From: Jiangellales bacterium
GTDB lineage: Bacteria > Actinomycetota > Actinomycetes > Jiangellales > Jiangellaceae
NCBI GenBank assembly: GCA_030447955.1
Contig: JAUJNY010000003.1
Span: 1-64,000, forward strand
Direction of reading: 5' to 3'
Length of the DNA: 64,000 bases
Translations under genes and position numbers: made by a program
Notes under the pieces: model-generated
What the model saw: only the letters and a program-made list of their open reading frames with translations
Told to the model about the DNA's origin: nothing
Database searches by the model: none
Shown: positions 52,094 through 61,421 of the stretch, piece after piece
Layout: the number at the start of each line of letters is the position of its first letter
Position numbering within the stretch: position 1 is the stretch's first letter

Positions 52094-53654
52094 GCCGGTC
52101 GGGTAGATCGTCGGGTAACGCCAGGTGCGGGACTATGCCCGGTACGGCTACCCGACGATCTACCCAACCCCCCGCGCCGAGGGCTCATCGGGCGAGTCGG
52201 TGAGAGTCGGCGGAACCCTTGTGGACAAAGGATTCCGGGGCACTGGTGTTGTCGGTGCCGGCCGCTACGGTCGGGTCATGTCCAGCAGCCTGGCGCAGCG
52301 GCCGACGCATCCGATGGTGGACGCGCTCGCTGCCGCGGGGCGCTGCTGGACGACGCGCTGGCCGGCAACGCGTGGTCCCCTCTCCGACGACGACCTGGCC
52401 GACCTGCTGGTCGCGCAGGCCGAGATCGAGGCGAAGGCGGCCGCGGTCGGGCTGCAGCTGACCCGGGAGGCCGACGCCCGCGACCTCGGCGTGCGCCACG
52501 GCGCCACCTCCACGCCCGGGTGGCTGCGGGAACGGCTGCGGCTGCGCCCGGCAGACGCCAAACGGCGGGTGCAGCTCTCAGCCGCGCTCGACGGTGAGCT
52601 CACCGCGACCGGGGCCGCCCTGCGCAGCGGCGCGATCTCCATCGACGCTGCGGCCGTGATCCACCGGGCCGTCACCGACCTTCCGGTCGACTCGCCGGCG
52701 CGCGGACAGGCCGAGGCCTTCCTGCTCGAGCAGGCCGCCGTGCACGGCCCGGACGGCCTAGCCCGACTCGGCACCCACCTGCTGCACGTCGTCGACCCGG
52801 AACGACTGGAGCAGCTCGAGGAACGTGCCCGCGCCACCCGCGAACTGTGGGTCAGCGACCGCCCCGACGGCACCAGCACCCTGCGCCTGCGCGCCGAGAG
52901 CGAAGCGGTGGCCACCCTGCTCAGTGCCCTGGATCCCCTCGCCGCCCCCGCGCCAGCCGCCGACGACACCCCCGACCTACGCAGCCCCACCCGGCGCCGC
53001 GCCGACGCGCTGATCGAACTCGCCTCCCGCTGGCTCGACGCCGGACAAGCCCCCACCGCCCGCGCCGCCCGACCACACCTGAGCATCACCGCCGACCTCG
53101 CCACCCTGCTCGCCCTGCCCGGAGCACCCGCCGCAGCGACCACCTGGGGCGGCCCGCTCAGCGGTCAAACCCTGCGCCGCATCGCCTGCGACGCCGGCGT
53201 CACCCGAGTACTGCTCGACCCAGCCGGTGTCCCCCTCGACGTCGGCCGCGAACACCGCATCGTCACCCCCGGCATCTGGACCGCCCTCGTCGCCCGCGAC
53301 GTCGGCTGCGCCTTCCCCGGCTGCACCCGACCAGCCGAATGGTGCATCGCCCACCACCGCATCCACTGGGCAGACGGCGGCGAGACCTCCCTACCCAACC
53401 TGCTGCTCCTCTGCGCAGCCCACCACGTCACCATCCACCACCACGGCTGGGACGTCATCCTCTCCCACGACGGCCGACCACAGTTCATCCCCCCACCATG
53501 GATCGACCCCGAACAAACACCACGACGCAACACCTACTGGGACACCGTCCGCCCCAAACACTAACCGCGCGCCCGATCCACGGCCGCGTCAGATCCGGCG
53601 CATTGCGGCCGTACGCGGCGCCAGGAGACACCCCGGGACTCCGGGCGCCTCCCC
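51908..53654 (+). repeat. 13E12-type repeat block, copy 2 (partner 25396-27202)
   Basis: A block of 1747 bases almost identical to 25396-27202, apart from scattered substitutions, single-base indels and a 60-base shorter 3' flank. In this copy the upstream secreted gene is full length, which suggests that copy 1 derives from this locus or a similar one. Confidence 0.9.
52278..53564 (+). CDS. DUF222-HNH endonuclease (13E12 family), copy 2
   Basis: A 428-aa protein from ATG 52278. DUF222 occupies about 30-300 and the HNH domain about 340-410 (FPGCTRPAEWCIAHHRIHWA, LLCAAHHVTIHHHGW). Compared with copy 1, a base is missing from a G run near 52339, which puts the natural start back in frame with the body. 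Residues 22-35 (RCWTTRWPATRGPL) are therefore out-of-frame sequence between two compensating shifts. The nuclease core is intact. Biological role and target are unknown. Confidence 0.85.
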   Translation: MSSSLAQRPTHPMVDALAAAGRCWTTRWPATRGPLSDDDLADLLVAQAEIEAKAAAVGLQLTREADARDLGVRHGATSTPGWLRERLRLRPADAKRRVQLSAALDGELTATGAALRSGAISIDAAAVIHRAVTDLPVDSPARGQAEAFLLEQAAVHGPDGLARLGTHLLHVVDPERLEQLEERARATRELWVSDRPDGTSTLRLRAESEAVATLLSALDPLAAPAPAADDTPDLRSPTRRRADALIELASRWLDAGQAPTARAARPHLSITADLATLLALPGAPAAATTWGGPLSGQTLRRIACDAGVTRVLLDPAGVPLDVGREHRIVTPGIWTALVARDVGCAFPGCTRPAEWCIAHHRIHWADGGETSLPNLLLLCAAHHVTIHHHGWDVILSHDGRPQFIPPPWIDPEQTPRRNTYWDTVRPKH

Positions 53655-53788
53655 GCGCGGCAGGGGGTGGGCCAGACCAGCGGGCACTGCTCGTTCGGCC
53701 CCGCCGCAGACACGCCGACAGCACGGGTCGAGGGGAAGGCGGTGCGCGCGTCGCGACCGGCCGGGACATCCACGGGTAGCGTGTCGCG

Positions 53789-55783
53789 GTGGCTGCCGAG
53801 CCGAGCACCGCGCCGCGCAGCCTCGCCTCCGCGTTGCGCGCCCGAGATGACCAGTGGCTCGCCGTGCTGCTGCGCAGGCGTCCGGATCTGTTGACCCCCG
53901 TACCCCTCGATATCGGTCAGCTCGCCGCCCGTGCGGCGACCCGGCACAGCGTGGTGCGGGTGCTCGATCGGCTCGACCGGCTCCACCTGCAAGTCGTTGA
54001 TGCGCTGGTCGAGCTGCCGGAGCCGGTGACGTACGACGCGCTGCGTGGCCTGCTGGCGATCCCGGCGGAGGTGCTGCGACCTGTCGTCGACCGGCTGGGC
54101 GACCTGGCGCTCCTCTGGGGACCAGATGAGGAGCTGCACCTGGTCCGAGCGGTGCGTGAGCTGGTCAGGCCGCGGTCCGGTTCTCCATCGATCGTGGAGC
54201 TGCAGCCACCGGCCCCGGCGCCGCGACGCCGGGAGCTGGCGAGCGCCGACCGGACCGCCACCATGGCTGCCACCGAGACGGTGCGCCGGGTGGAGGCGCT
54301 GCTGGAGCACTGGGCCGCCGAGCCGCCGCCCCGGCTACGGGAGGGCGGCGTCGGCGTACGGGACCTGCGTCGGACTGCCCGCGCGCTCGACCTGGACGAG
54401 ACCACCACAGCGCTGCTGGTGGAGATCGTCCACGCGGCGGGGCTGGTGGCGCTATCCGCGACGTTCGACGGGGACTGGCTGCCGACCCCGGCGTACGACG
54501 CCTGGCGGCGGGAGCCGGTGGCGCAACGGTGGACCGTGCTCGGCGAAGCCTGGTTGTCCACCAGCCGCGCCCCTGCGCTGGTCGGCGAGCGGGACGACCG
54601 GGGTCGTCCCGCCCCGGCGCTCGCGCCGGGCCTCGACCTCCCACCGGCCGCCGACATCCGCCGGGTCACCCTCGAGGCGCTGGCCACGTTGCCCGCGGGA
54701 GGTGCCGCCGAGCTAGCCGAGGTCACCGCCGTGGTCGGCTGGCACCGCCCGCGACGTGGCGGTGCCCGCCGCGACGCGCTCGTGAGGTGGACCCTGCGGG
54801 AGGCGGAGGCCCTCGGGGTGACCGGACAAGGCGCCCTCGCCTCCTACGCGCGGGCACTGGTCCGGGGTGAACTCGCGGGCTGCAGGGCGGCGCTGGACCG
54901 GCTGCTGCCTGTCCCGCTCGACCACGTGCTGCTGCAGGCCGACCTGACCGCTGTCGCGCCCGGTCCGCTGCGGGCCGAGCTGGCCCGCGAGCTCCAGCTG
55001 CTCGCCGACGTCGAGTCCACCGGAGGCGCCACCGTCTACCGTTTCGGCGCCGACTCGCTGCGGCGGGCGTTCGATGCGGGACGAGGCGCCGGGGAGGTCC
55101 ACGCGTTCCTCCGCGGCGCCTCACGCACGCCGGTGCCGCAGCCGCTGAGCTATCTCGTCGACGACGTGGCCCGCCGCCACGGCCGGCTGCGCATCGGCAG
55201 CGCCGCCGCGTTCGTCCGCTGCGACGACGAGTCGGTGCTGGCCGAGATCCTCTCCGACCGCCGCTCGCGCGGCCTGCTGCTGCATCGGCTGGCCCCCACC
55301 GTGCTCGCCGCCCAGGTCGCTCCGGAGACGCTGATCGAGCGCCTGCGCAGCATGGGCTTCGCGCCCGTGGTGGAAGCCGCGGACGGCTCGGTGGTAGTGC
55401 CGCGCACGGCGCAGCGGCGTGCTCCGGCGCGCCCGCAGCCGCAGCCGTCGCCCGGCCAGCGGCTCGCTAGTGACGACACGGTGGCGGCCGCCGTACGGGC
55501 AGTGCGCGCAGGGGACCGGACTGCCCGTCATCGCCCAGCCGACGCTCCGCCGCTCGGGCTGGCGCGCAGCGCCTCGATGCAGGCGCTGGCCACCTTGCAG
55601 GCGGCGGCACTCAGCGGGGAGTCGGTGTGGATCGGCTACGTCGACCGCCACGGCTCGACCAGCGAACGAGTCGTCGACCCCATCCGGGTGGACGGCGGCT
55701 GGCTGACCGCGTACGACCACCGCTCGGGAGAGGTACGCACGTTCGCGGTGCACCGGGTCAGCGCGGCCGCGGTGCTCAGCTGA
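53789..55783 (+). CDS. Helicase-associated domain protein (Helicase_C_3, WYL-like end)
   Basis: A 664-aa protein without Walker motifs. The N-terminus (LRARDDQWLAVLLRRRPDLL) and the middle are helical winged-HTH-like repeats. The region about 450-550 (SYLVDDVARRHGRLRIGSAA) is the Helicase_C_3 domain, and the end ESVWIGYVDRHGSTSERVVD with GWLTAYDHRSGEVRTFAVHR is WYL-like. In mycobacteria the homologue neighbours the XPB helicase. Here two other genes lie between them. I infer a partner or regulator role in DNA repair. The start is GTG 53789. Confidence 0.82.
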   Translation: MAAEPSTAPRSLASALRARDDQWLAVLLRRRPDLLTPVPLDIGQLAARAATRHSVVRVLDRLDRLHLQVVDALVELPEPVTYDALRGLLAIPAEVLRPVVDRLGDLALLWGPDEELHLVRAVRELVRPRSGSPSIVELQPPAPAPRRRELASADRTATMAATETVRRVEALLEHWAAEPPPRLREGGVGVRDLRRTARALDLDETTTALLVEIVHAAGLVALSATFDGDWLPTPAYDAWRREPVAQRWTVLGEAWLSTSRAPALVGERDDRGRPAPALAPGLDLPPAADIRRVTLEALATLPAGGAAELAEVTAVVGWHRPRRGGARRDALVRWTLREAEALGVTGQGALASYARALVRGELAGCRAALDRLLPVPLDHVLLQADLTAVAPGPLRAELARELQLLADVESTGGATVYRFGADSLRRAFDAGRGAGEVHAFLRGASRTPVPQPLSYLVDDVARRHGRLRIGSAAAFVRCDDESVLAEILSDRRSRGLLLHRLAPTVLAAQVAPETLIERLRSMGFAPVVEAADGSVVVPRTAQRRAPARPQPQPSPGQRLASDDTVAAAVRAVRAGDRTARHRPADAPPLGLARSASMQALATLQAAALSGESVWIGYVDRHGSTSERVVDPIRVDGGWLTAYDHRSGEVRTFAVHRVSAAAVLS

Positions 55784-55803
55784 GCCGTCGGTAACATCCA
55801 GCG

Positions 55804-56337
55804 GTGGACTTCGCCGCTTACGCCGACGCGGGGGTCGCGCTGGTCAACGCCCCGTTGGGCGACCTGGCCGCCCTGCGCCGTCACCTGCGGGACCGGCCGG
55901 GCTACCCCGAACGGATCGGCGAGCGGGACCTGGCAACGCTGCGGGCGCTCCAGCGCCGGCTGCGCGAGGTCGTCCAGGCAGCCGACGCCGGTGACGAGCC
56001 GGGAACGGTCGCGCGGCTTAACTCCCTGCTGCAGCGGACGGCGGTCTCCCCCCGGATCTCCGGCCATGACGCGAGCTCCTGGCACCTGCACGTGACCGCG
56101 CCGGGCACCGCCGTTGGCAACGACATCGCCGCCGAGGTGCTGATGGGGCTGGCGGTCGCGGTGATCGACCAGGGGGTCGACCGGCTGGGGCTGTGCCGGG
56201 CGGAGGGCTGCGAGCTGGCCTATCTCGACACCTCGCCCAACCGGTCCCGGCGCTACTGCTCGCAGCGCTGCGCCTCCCGTTCCAACGTCGCGGCCTTCCG
56301 TGCCCGTGCCCGTGCTCGCGCAGGGGAGCAGGCGTGA
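55804..56337 (+). CDS. CGNR zinc-finger (ABATE domain) regulator
   Basis: A 177-aa protein with a C-terminal zinc finger: LCRAEGCELAYLDTSPNRSR then RYCSQRCASRSNVAAFRAR, which is the CGNR motif with Cys ligands. The N-terminal part (LVNAPLGDLAALRRHLRDR) is the ABATE ligand-binding region. It is likely a transcription factor. The start is GTG 55804. Its stop overlaps the start of the decarboxylase gene by four bases. Confidence 0.85.
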   Translation: MDFAAYADAGVALVNAPLGDLAALRRHLRDRPGYPERIGERDLATLRALQRRLREVVQAADAGDEPGTVARLNSLLQRTAVSPRISGHDASSWHLHVTAPGTAVGNDIAAEVLMGLAVAVIDQGVDRLGLCRAEGCELAYLDTSPNRSRRYCSQRCASRSNVAAFRARARARAGEQA

Positions 56338-57584
56338 GCGCTCACCCGCCGCTGGGTTCCGGCGCGGACTTCGCCGCCGACCCGGACGGGCTGATCTGGG
56401 CGCTGCGTCGGCTGCTGGAAGCGCGCACCCGGCCCGGCTCGCCGCACCCGGACCCGAGCGTCGCGCTGGACCTGCCAGAGCGGCTGCCCGTGGACGGCTG
56501 CGGCGGGCGGGCGGCGCTGGAGGCGCTGGCCGGGCCGGTGCTGGATCGCGCGAGCCGGCTGGACCACCCCGGATTCCTCGCCCACATGGACCCCCCCACC
56601 CCCTGGCCGGCCTGGGCGGCGGCGCAGTGGACCGCGGCGACCAACCAGAATCTGCTGCACCCCGACACCGCTCCCGTCGTGCGGGCGCTGGAGCAGCGCG
56701 TCGTCGCATGGCTGGCCGAGGGCTTCTGCGGCATGGACGGCGGCCACCTCGTCCCCGGCTCGACGGTGGGGAACCTGACGGCCCTGTGGGCCGCTCGGGA
56801 GGTCGCGGGTGCGACGAGCGTGGTGGCCTCGAGCGCCGCGCACCTCAGCGTCGCCAAGTCGGCCCACCTGCTCGGGATGGAGCTCGTGGTCGTCGACGTC
56901 GACGAACGCCAGCGGCTACGCGTCGATCAGCTGCCCGCGGACCTGTCCCGAGCGGCACTGGTTCTCACCGCGGGCACCGTGGCGACGGGCAGCATCGACC
57001 CGCTGGACGCCGGCCGGGACGCTGCCTGGCGTCACATGGACGCGGCCTGGGCGGGGCCGCTGCGGTTCACCCGGCACGCTGACCTGCTGGCCGGGGTCGA
57101 GGCCGCCGACTCGCTGGCGCTGTCCGCCCACAAGTGGCTGTACCAGCCGAAGGAGAGCGGGCTGGTGCTCTTCGCCGACACCGCCCGGGCGCACGCGGCG
57201 CTGAGCTTCGGCAGTGGCTACCTCGCGGAACCGAACATCGGGCTGCTCGGGTCGCGGGCGGCGGCGGCCGTCCCGCTCGCCGCGACGCTGCTCGCCTGGG
57301 GACGCAGCGGGCTCGCCGCCCGCATCGAGGCCGACGTGGACATCGCGCGCCAGCTCGCCCGGCTCGTGGAGGCCGATGCCGGGCTGGAGCTGTGGGCGCC
57401 GCCAGTCACCGGAGTCGTCAACTGGCGTCCCCGCGGCGCCGACCCGCGGGCCGTACGGGACCGCCTGCGGGGCGCCTGGGTGTCCCTGTGTGACATCGGT
57501 GGGGAGCAGTGGTTTCGGTCCGTGGCAGCCAACCCTGCGGCCGACCCGGGAGCCGTCGTCGCCGCGGTACGCGCCGCGTGGTGA
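56334..57584 (+). CDS. PLP-dependent decarboxylase (group II type)
   Basis: A 416-aa fold-type I PLP enzyme. The Schiff-base lysine is in SAHKWLYQPKESGLVLFADT. GFLAHMDPPTPWPAWAA and TNQNLLHPDTAPVVRALEQR resemble the substrate region of glutamate/aromatic decarboxylases, and MDAAWAGPLRF includes the cofactor-side Asp. The substrate cannot be read from sequence. It is coupled to the CGNR regulator. The helicase gene starts 32 bases later. Confidence 0.85.
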   Translation: MSAHPPLGSGADFAADPDGLIWALRRLLEARTRPGSPHPDPSVALDLPERLPVDGCGGRAALEALAGPVLDRASRLDHPGFLAHMDPPTPWPAWAAAQWTAATNQNLLHPDTAPVVRALEQRVVAWLAEGFCGMDGGHLVPGSTVGNLTALWAAREVAGATSVVASSAAHLSVAKSAHLLGMELVVVDVDERQRLRVDQLPADLSRAALVLTAGTVATGSIDPLDAGRDAAWRHMDAAWAGPLRFTRHADLLAGVEAADSLALSAHKWLYQPKESGLVLFADTARAHAALSFGSGYLAEPNIGLLGSRAAAAVPLAATLLAWGRSGLAARIEADVDIARQLARLVEADAGLELWAPPVTGVVNWRPRGADPRAVRDRLRGAWVSLCDIGGEQWFRSVAANPAADPGAVVAAVRAAW

Positions 57585-57616
57585 GCGATGTCGGACCGGC
57601 GGGGGAGAATGCACGG

Positions 57617-59269
57617 ATGACCGAGGGCCCCCTCATCGTCCAGTCCGACCGGACACTGCTGCTCGAGGTCGACCACGAGCTCGCCGAGGACTGCCGGCGC
57701 GCGGTCGCCCCGTTCGCCGAGCTGGAGCGGGCGCCCGAGCACATCCACACCTACCGCGTCACCCCGCTGGCGCTGTGGAACGCCCGAGCTGCCGGGCACG
57801 ACGCCGAGCAGGTGGTCGACACGCTGCTGCGCTACAGCCGCTACGCCGTACCGCATGGGCTGCTCGTCGACATCGCCGAGACCATGGCGCGGTACGGGCG
57901 GCTGCGGCTGGACAAGCACCCGGTACACGGCCTCGTCCTGCACGCGCTTGACCGGCCGGTGCTGGAGGAGGTGCTGAGGTCCAAGCGGGTGGCACCGCTC
58001 GTCGGCGCCCGCCTGGACGACGACAGCGTCGCGGTGCACCCCAGTGAGCGCGGCCACCTCAAGCAGGTGCTGATCCGGCTCGGCTGGCCGGCGGAGGACC
58101 TCGCGGGCTACGTCGACGGTGAGGCGCATCCCATCGAGCTGCGCACGCAGGACTGGTCCCTGCGGCCGTACCAGCGCGAGGCCGCCGACAGCTTCTGGCA
58201 CGGCGGCTCCGGTGTCGTGGTCCTGCCCTGCGGCGCTGGCAAGACCCTCGTGGGTGCGGCTGCCATGGCAACCGCGCAGGCAACCACGCTCATCCTGGTG
58301 ACCAACACCGTCGCGGCCCGCCAGTGGAAGCACGAGCTGCTGCGCCGGACGTCGTTGACCGAGGACGAGATCGGCGAGTACTCCGGCCAGCGCAAGGAGG
58401 TGCGGCCGGTCACGATCGCGACCTACCAGGTGCTGACGACCCGGCGCAAGGGTGTCTACGCCCACCTGGAGCTGCTGGACGCCCGTGACTGGGGCCTCGT
58501 CGTCTACGACGAGGTACACCTGCTGCCGGCCCCCATCTTCCGGATGACCGCCGACCTGCAGGCCCGGCGCCGGCTCGGCCTGACCGCGACCCTGGTGCGC
58601 GAGGACGGCCGCGAGGACGACGTGTTCACCCTCATCGGTCCCAAGCGCTACGACGCGCCGTGGCGGGAGATCGAGACGCAGGGGTGGATCGCCCCCGCCG
58701 ACTGCGTCGAGGTCCGGGTCACGCTCACCGAGCACGAGCGGCTGCTGTACGCGACCGCGGAGCCGGACGAGCGGTACCGGCTGTGCTCCACGACCGAGAC
58801 CAAGACCCGCGTCGTCGAGTCACTCGTGGCGCGCCATGCCGGCGAGCCCACGCTCGTGATCGGGCAGTACCTCGACCAGCTCGACGACCTCGCCGCCCGG
58901 CTCGATGCGCCGGTGGTCAAGGGCGGGACGACGATCCGCGAGCGGGAGCGGCTGTACGCAGCGTTCCGCGCCGGTGAGATCGGTTGTCTCGTGGTCAGCA
59001 AGGTCGCCAACTTTTCCATCGACCTGCCGGAGGCCTCGGTCGCCGTCCAGGTGTCGGGCACGTTCGGCTCGCGGCAGGAGGAGGCGCAGCGGCTGGGGCG
59101 GGTGCTCCGGCCCAAGGCCGACGGCCGGACCGCGCGGTTCTACGCGGTGGTGGCTCGAGACACCCTCGACGCCGAGTACGCCCAGCACCGCCAGCGCTTC
59201 CTGGCCGAGCAGGGGTACGCCTACCGCATCGTGGACGCCGACGACCTGCTCGCCGGCGACGAGGCCTGA
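57617..59269 (+). CDS. ercc3: XPB-type DNA repair helicase
   Basis: A 550-aa SF2 helicase, 3'-5' polarity by family. The N-terminal damage-recognition-like domain covers about 1-175, with Walker A LPCGAGKT (203-210), DEVH (298-301), the RED-type loop LVREDGREDDVF, and helicase C motifs GGTTIRERERLYAAF and SGTFGSRQEEAQRLGRVLRP. Actinobacterial XPB homologues act as ATP-driven helicases. ATG 57617 follows GGGGGAGAATGCACGG. A palindrome follows its stop. Confidence 0.93.
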   Translation: MTEGPLIVQSDRTLLLEVDHELAEDCRRAVAPFAELERAPEHIHTYRVTPLALWNARAAGHDAEQVVDTLLRYSRYAVPHGLLVDIAETMARYGRLRLDKHPVHGLVLHALDRPVLEEVLRSKRVAPLVGARLDDDSVAVHPSERGHLKQVLIRLGWPAEDLAGYVDGEAHPIELRTQDWSLRPYQREAADSFWHGGSGVVVLPCGAGKTLVGAAAMATAQATTLILVTNTVAARQWKHELLRRTSLTEDEIGEYSGQRKEVRPVTIATYQVLTTRRKGVYAHLELLDARDWGLVVYDEVHLLPAPIFRMTADLQARRRLGLTATLVREDGREDDVFTLIGPKRYDAPWREIETQGWIAPADCVEVRVTLTEHERLLYATAEPDERYRLCSTTETKTRVVESLVARHAGEPTLVIGQYLDQLDDLAARLDAPVVKGGTTIRERERLYAAFRAGEIGCLVVSKVANFSIDLPEASVAVQVSGTFGSRQEEAQRLGRVLRPKADGRTARFYAVVARDTLDAEYAQHRQRFLAEQGYAYRIVDADDLLAGDEA

Positions 59270-59282
59270 TCTCGCAAGCCCT

Positions 59283-59353
59283 CCAAGATCGAGTGGACAC
59301 TGCGGGTCGCGGCGCGCCGGTGTCGCCGTACCGAACTGTCCACTCGATCTTGG
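59283..59353. repeat. Palindromic element B between convergent genes
   Basis: Perfect 17-bp arms (CCAAGATCGAGTGGACA and its complement) around 37 bases. It lies 13 bases after the XPB stop and abuts the stop of the convergent kinase gene. Related to element A (34534-34598) but inverted. It is a likely bidirectional terminator of a mobile repeat family. Confidence 0.8.
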
Positions 59354-59965
59354 TCAGCCGAGCCGGATGATGGCGTCAGCGAGCATCCGGCCGGGGGTGA
59401 CGAGCCGGGCGTTCGCCTCGTCGGAGCCGTACGCCCAGCGCCGAGCCTCTTCCGGGCTGCGCCCGTGTGAGGCGTGCCGGGCCACCAGCCGGGAGCGGCG
59501 TACGTCCTCCGGGCAGTCCACCCACCAGACTTCATCCAGCAGGGGGCGCACCTGGGGCCAGTGCAACAGGTAGTTGCCCTCGGTGATCACCAGCGGCGTT
59601 GCGGCCGGGACCTCCACCGCCCCGGCCACCGGCTCCTCCAACCACCGGCCGAACGCTGGCGCCCAAACGACCGCCTCGTCCGCGGCGCGGAGCCGGCGCA
59701 GCAGCGCGACGTAGCCGGCGGCGTCGAAGGTCTCCGGCGCACCCTTGCGCTCGGCCAGCCCGGCGCGCTCGAGGACCGCCTGCGGGAGGTGGAAGCCGTC
59801 CATGCCAACCAGCGCCGCGTGGTCAGGGCCGAGCGCGCCAACGAGGTCAGCGGCGAGAGTGGACTTGCCGGCACCAGGTGGCCCAGCAATGCCGAGCAGC
59901 ACCCGTCCCTGCCGGCCCGCGAGCGCCCGCGCACGGGCCACCGCGGTCGCCCGGTCGAGCCTCAC
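59354..59965 (-). CDS. P-loop nucleoside/sugar kinase (uridine kinase-like)
   Basis: A 203-aa kinase of the uridine/pantothenate kinase-like group. Walker A is GIAGPPGAGKSTLA. VGMDGFHLPQAVLERAGLAE and KGAPETFDAAGYVALLRRL are the usual acceptor motifs, with VITEGNYLLHWPQ and a lid RLVARHASHGRSPEEA. It resembles the fructokinase/YggC-type nucleoside kinases. The substrate is not certain. GTG 59965 overlaps the ltrA stop. Confidence 0.88.
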   Translation of the reverse strand: MRLDRATAVARARALAGRQGRVLLGIAGPPGAGKSTLAADLVGALGPDHAALVGMDGFHLPQAVLERAGLAERKGAPETFDAAGYVALLRRLRAADEAVVWAPAFGRWLEEPVAGAVEVPAATPLVITEGNYLLHWPQVRPLLDEVWWVDCPEDVRRSRLVARHASHGRSPEEARRWAYGSDEANARLVTPGRMLADAIIRLG

Positions 59966-61176
59966 CGAGCGCGCTGCTCGACCTCGTGCCGCACCCGGTG
60001 TCGCGCCTCGGCGTACCGCATCGCCTCGTAGGCCACCAGCCCCACGAGGAGCCCGGCGAGCACGGCCAGCGAGGCCAGCGCGGGCAACCGGGCGGCGACG
60101 GGTACGGCCAGCACGAGCAGCGCCGCCACGACCAGCCGGGGCACGTTGACCGTCCCGACGTTGCGCCGGCGGAATGCGACGTGCGCGGCCAGATACAGCG
60201 TGACGCCACCGAACAGGGCGACCAGCGGGACTCCGGTCAGCGGGTCGCTCAACTCATGATGCTCGGTGTCGGAGACGTACTCGAGCACCTTCTTGAGACC
60301 CAGCGCGAGCAGCACGATGCCCACGATGAGCGGGAAGTGCAGGTAGGTGTAGCTGTCGCGGCCCATCCGCGCGCGCTCCACGCCGGTGAGCCCGGAGAGC
60401 ACCCGTTCGGCGACCAGCGCGACGACGTCGAAGTACAGCCACCACAGTGACACGGTGACCGTCAAGGCGAGCAGCCCGGCAACGACGACCGCCCACGTCA
60501 ACGGTGCCCCCGCGACGCCGACGCCCACGGCGACGATGGACTCCCCGAGAGCGACGATGACGATAAGGCCGTGCCGCTCGGCGAAGTGAACGGGCGCGTT
60601 CAGCCGCCACCCCTCGACCCCACTGAGCCAGATACCGGTGTAGTCAACGAGCAGCGCCAACGCCCACAGCAACGTCTGCCACGGTGGTCCGACGAAGCCC
60701 CCGGTGACGAGCAGCCCGGTCGCCAGCGCGACGGTCAGGAAGGTGCGGGCCAGTTGGCGGCGCAGGCCGACGTCATCCCCGGCCGCGATCCAGTACACCG
60801 CCAGATGCACAAAGCGGACCACCGCGTAGCAAAGGCCCACCACGGCCGGTGCGATGACACCGCCACCCAGGTCGTCAAAAGACTCGGGGATGGCGAGGGC
60901 AACGACGAACAGCGCCGCCATGGCGGACACGACGGCCGCCCGTACGGCACCCTCATCGGCGCGCGCCTGGTTGCCCAGCCAGGCGAAGGAGCACCATGCC
61001 CACCACAGCAGGGCGAGCAGCACGACGCCGCGCAGGACACCTCGTCCGCTCGGGTCCCCCGCCATCAGCGCGGTGACCTGGGTGAGGGCGAACACGAAGA
61101 CGAGGTCGAAGAACAGCTCCAGCGTGGTGACACGGTGTGCCTCAGCGGTGGGTACGACTGACAGCCCCCGGCTCAT
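59962..61176 (-). CDS. Low temperature requirement A (LtrA) family membrane protein
   Basis: A 404-aa polytopic membrane protein of the LtrA family. TTLELFFDLVFVFALTQVTA is the diagnostic N-terminal motif. FAERHGLIVIVALGESIVAV and SLWWLYFDVVAL lie in the middle. About ten helices are seen. The function is not established. ATG 61176 is used because it directly precedes the conserved start. It is coupled to the kinase gene. Confidence 0.9.
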   Translation of the reverse strand: MSRGLSVVPTAEAHRVTTLELFFDLVFVFALTQVTALMAGDPSGRGVLRGVVLLALLWWAWCSFAWLGNQARADEGAVRAAVVSAMAALFVVALAIPESFDDLGGGVIAPAVVGLCYAVVRFVHLAVYWIAAGDDVGLRRQLARTFLTVALATGLLVTGGFVGPPWQTLLWALALLVDYTGIWLSGVEGWRLNAPVHFAERHGLIVIVALGESIVAVGVGVAGAPLTWAVVVAGLLALTVTVSLWWLYFDVVALVAERVLSGLTGVERARMGRDSYTYLHFPLIVGIVLLALGLKKVLEYVSDTEHHELSDPLTGVPLVALFGGVTLYLAAHVAFRRRNVGTVNVPRLVVAALLVLAVPVAARLPALASLAVLAGLLVGLVAYEAMRYAEARHRVRHEVEQRAR

Positions 61177-61301
61177 GCCTGCGCACGCTAGCTGCGGCCC
61201 CTCTCCCCTGAGGTCACCCGTTCGCCCATGGCGCACGCTGCGTCGTGTGCCGATCCTGGCGCGAGCCCGTCGATGAGGTCCGGGAGGCGCCCTCCCGCCC
61301 T

Positions 61302-61363
61302 TGATCGCTGTTCCCGGTCCGGGGACGCAGCCAACTGCACTCCCCCACCGGAAACGGCGATCA
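61302..61363. repeat. Imperfect palindrome upstream of the M20 gene
   Basis: Arms TGATCGCTGTTCCCGGT and ACCGGAAACGGCGATCA match at 15 of 17 positions around 28 bases. It lies in the divergent space between ltrA and the peptidase gene. It differs in sequence from elements A and B but has the same size and design. Confidence 0.6.
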
Positions 61364-61421
61364 TGCGACCCTGCGGGCCCTCGAGCTCGAGGCCAAGCCC
61401 GAGAGGGCAGACTGTGGCGCC

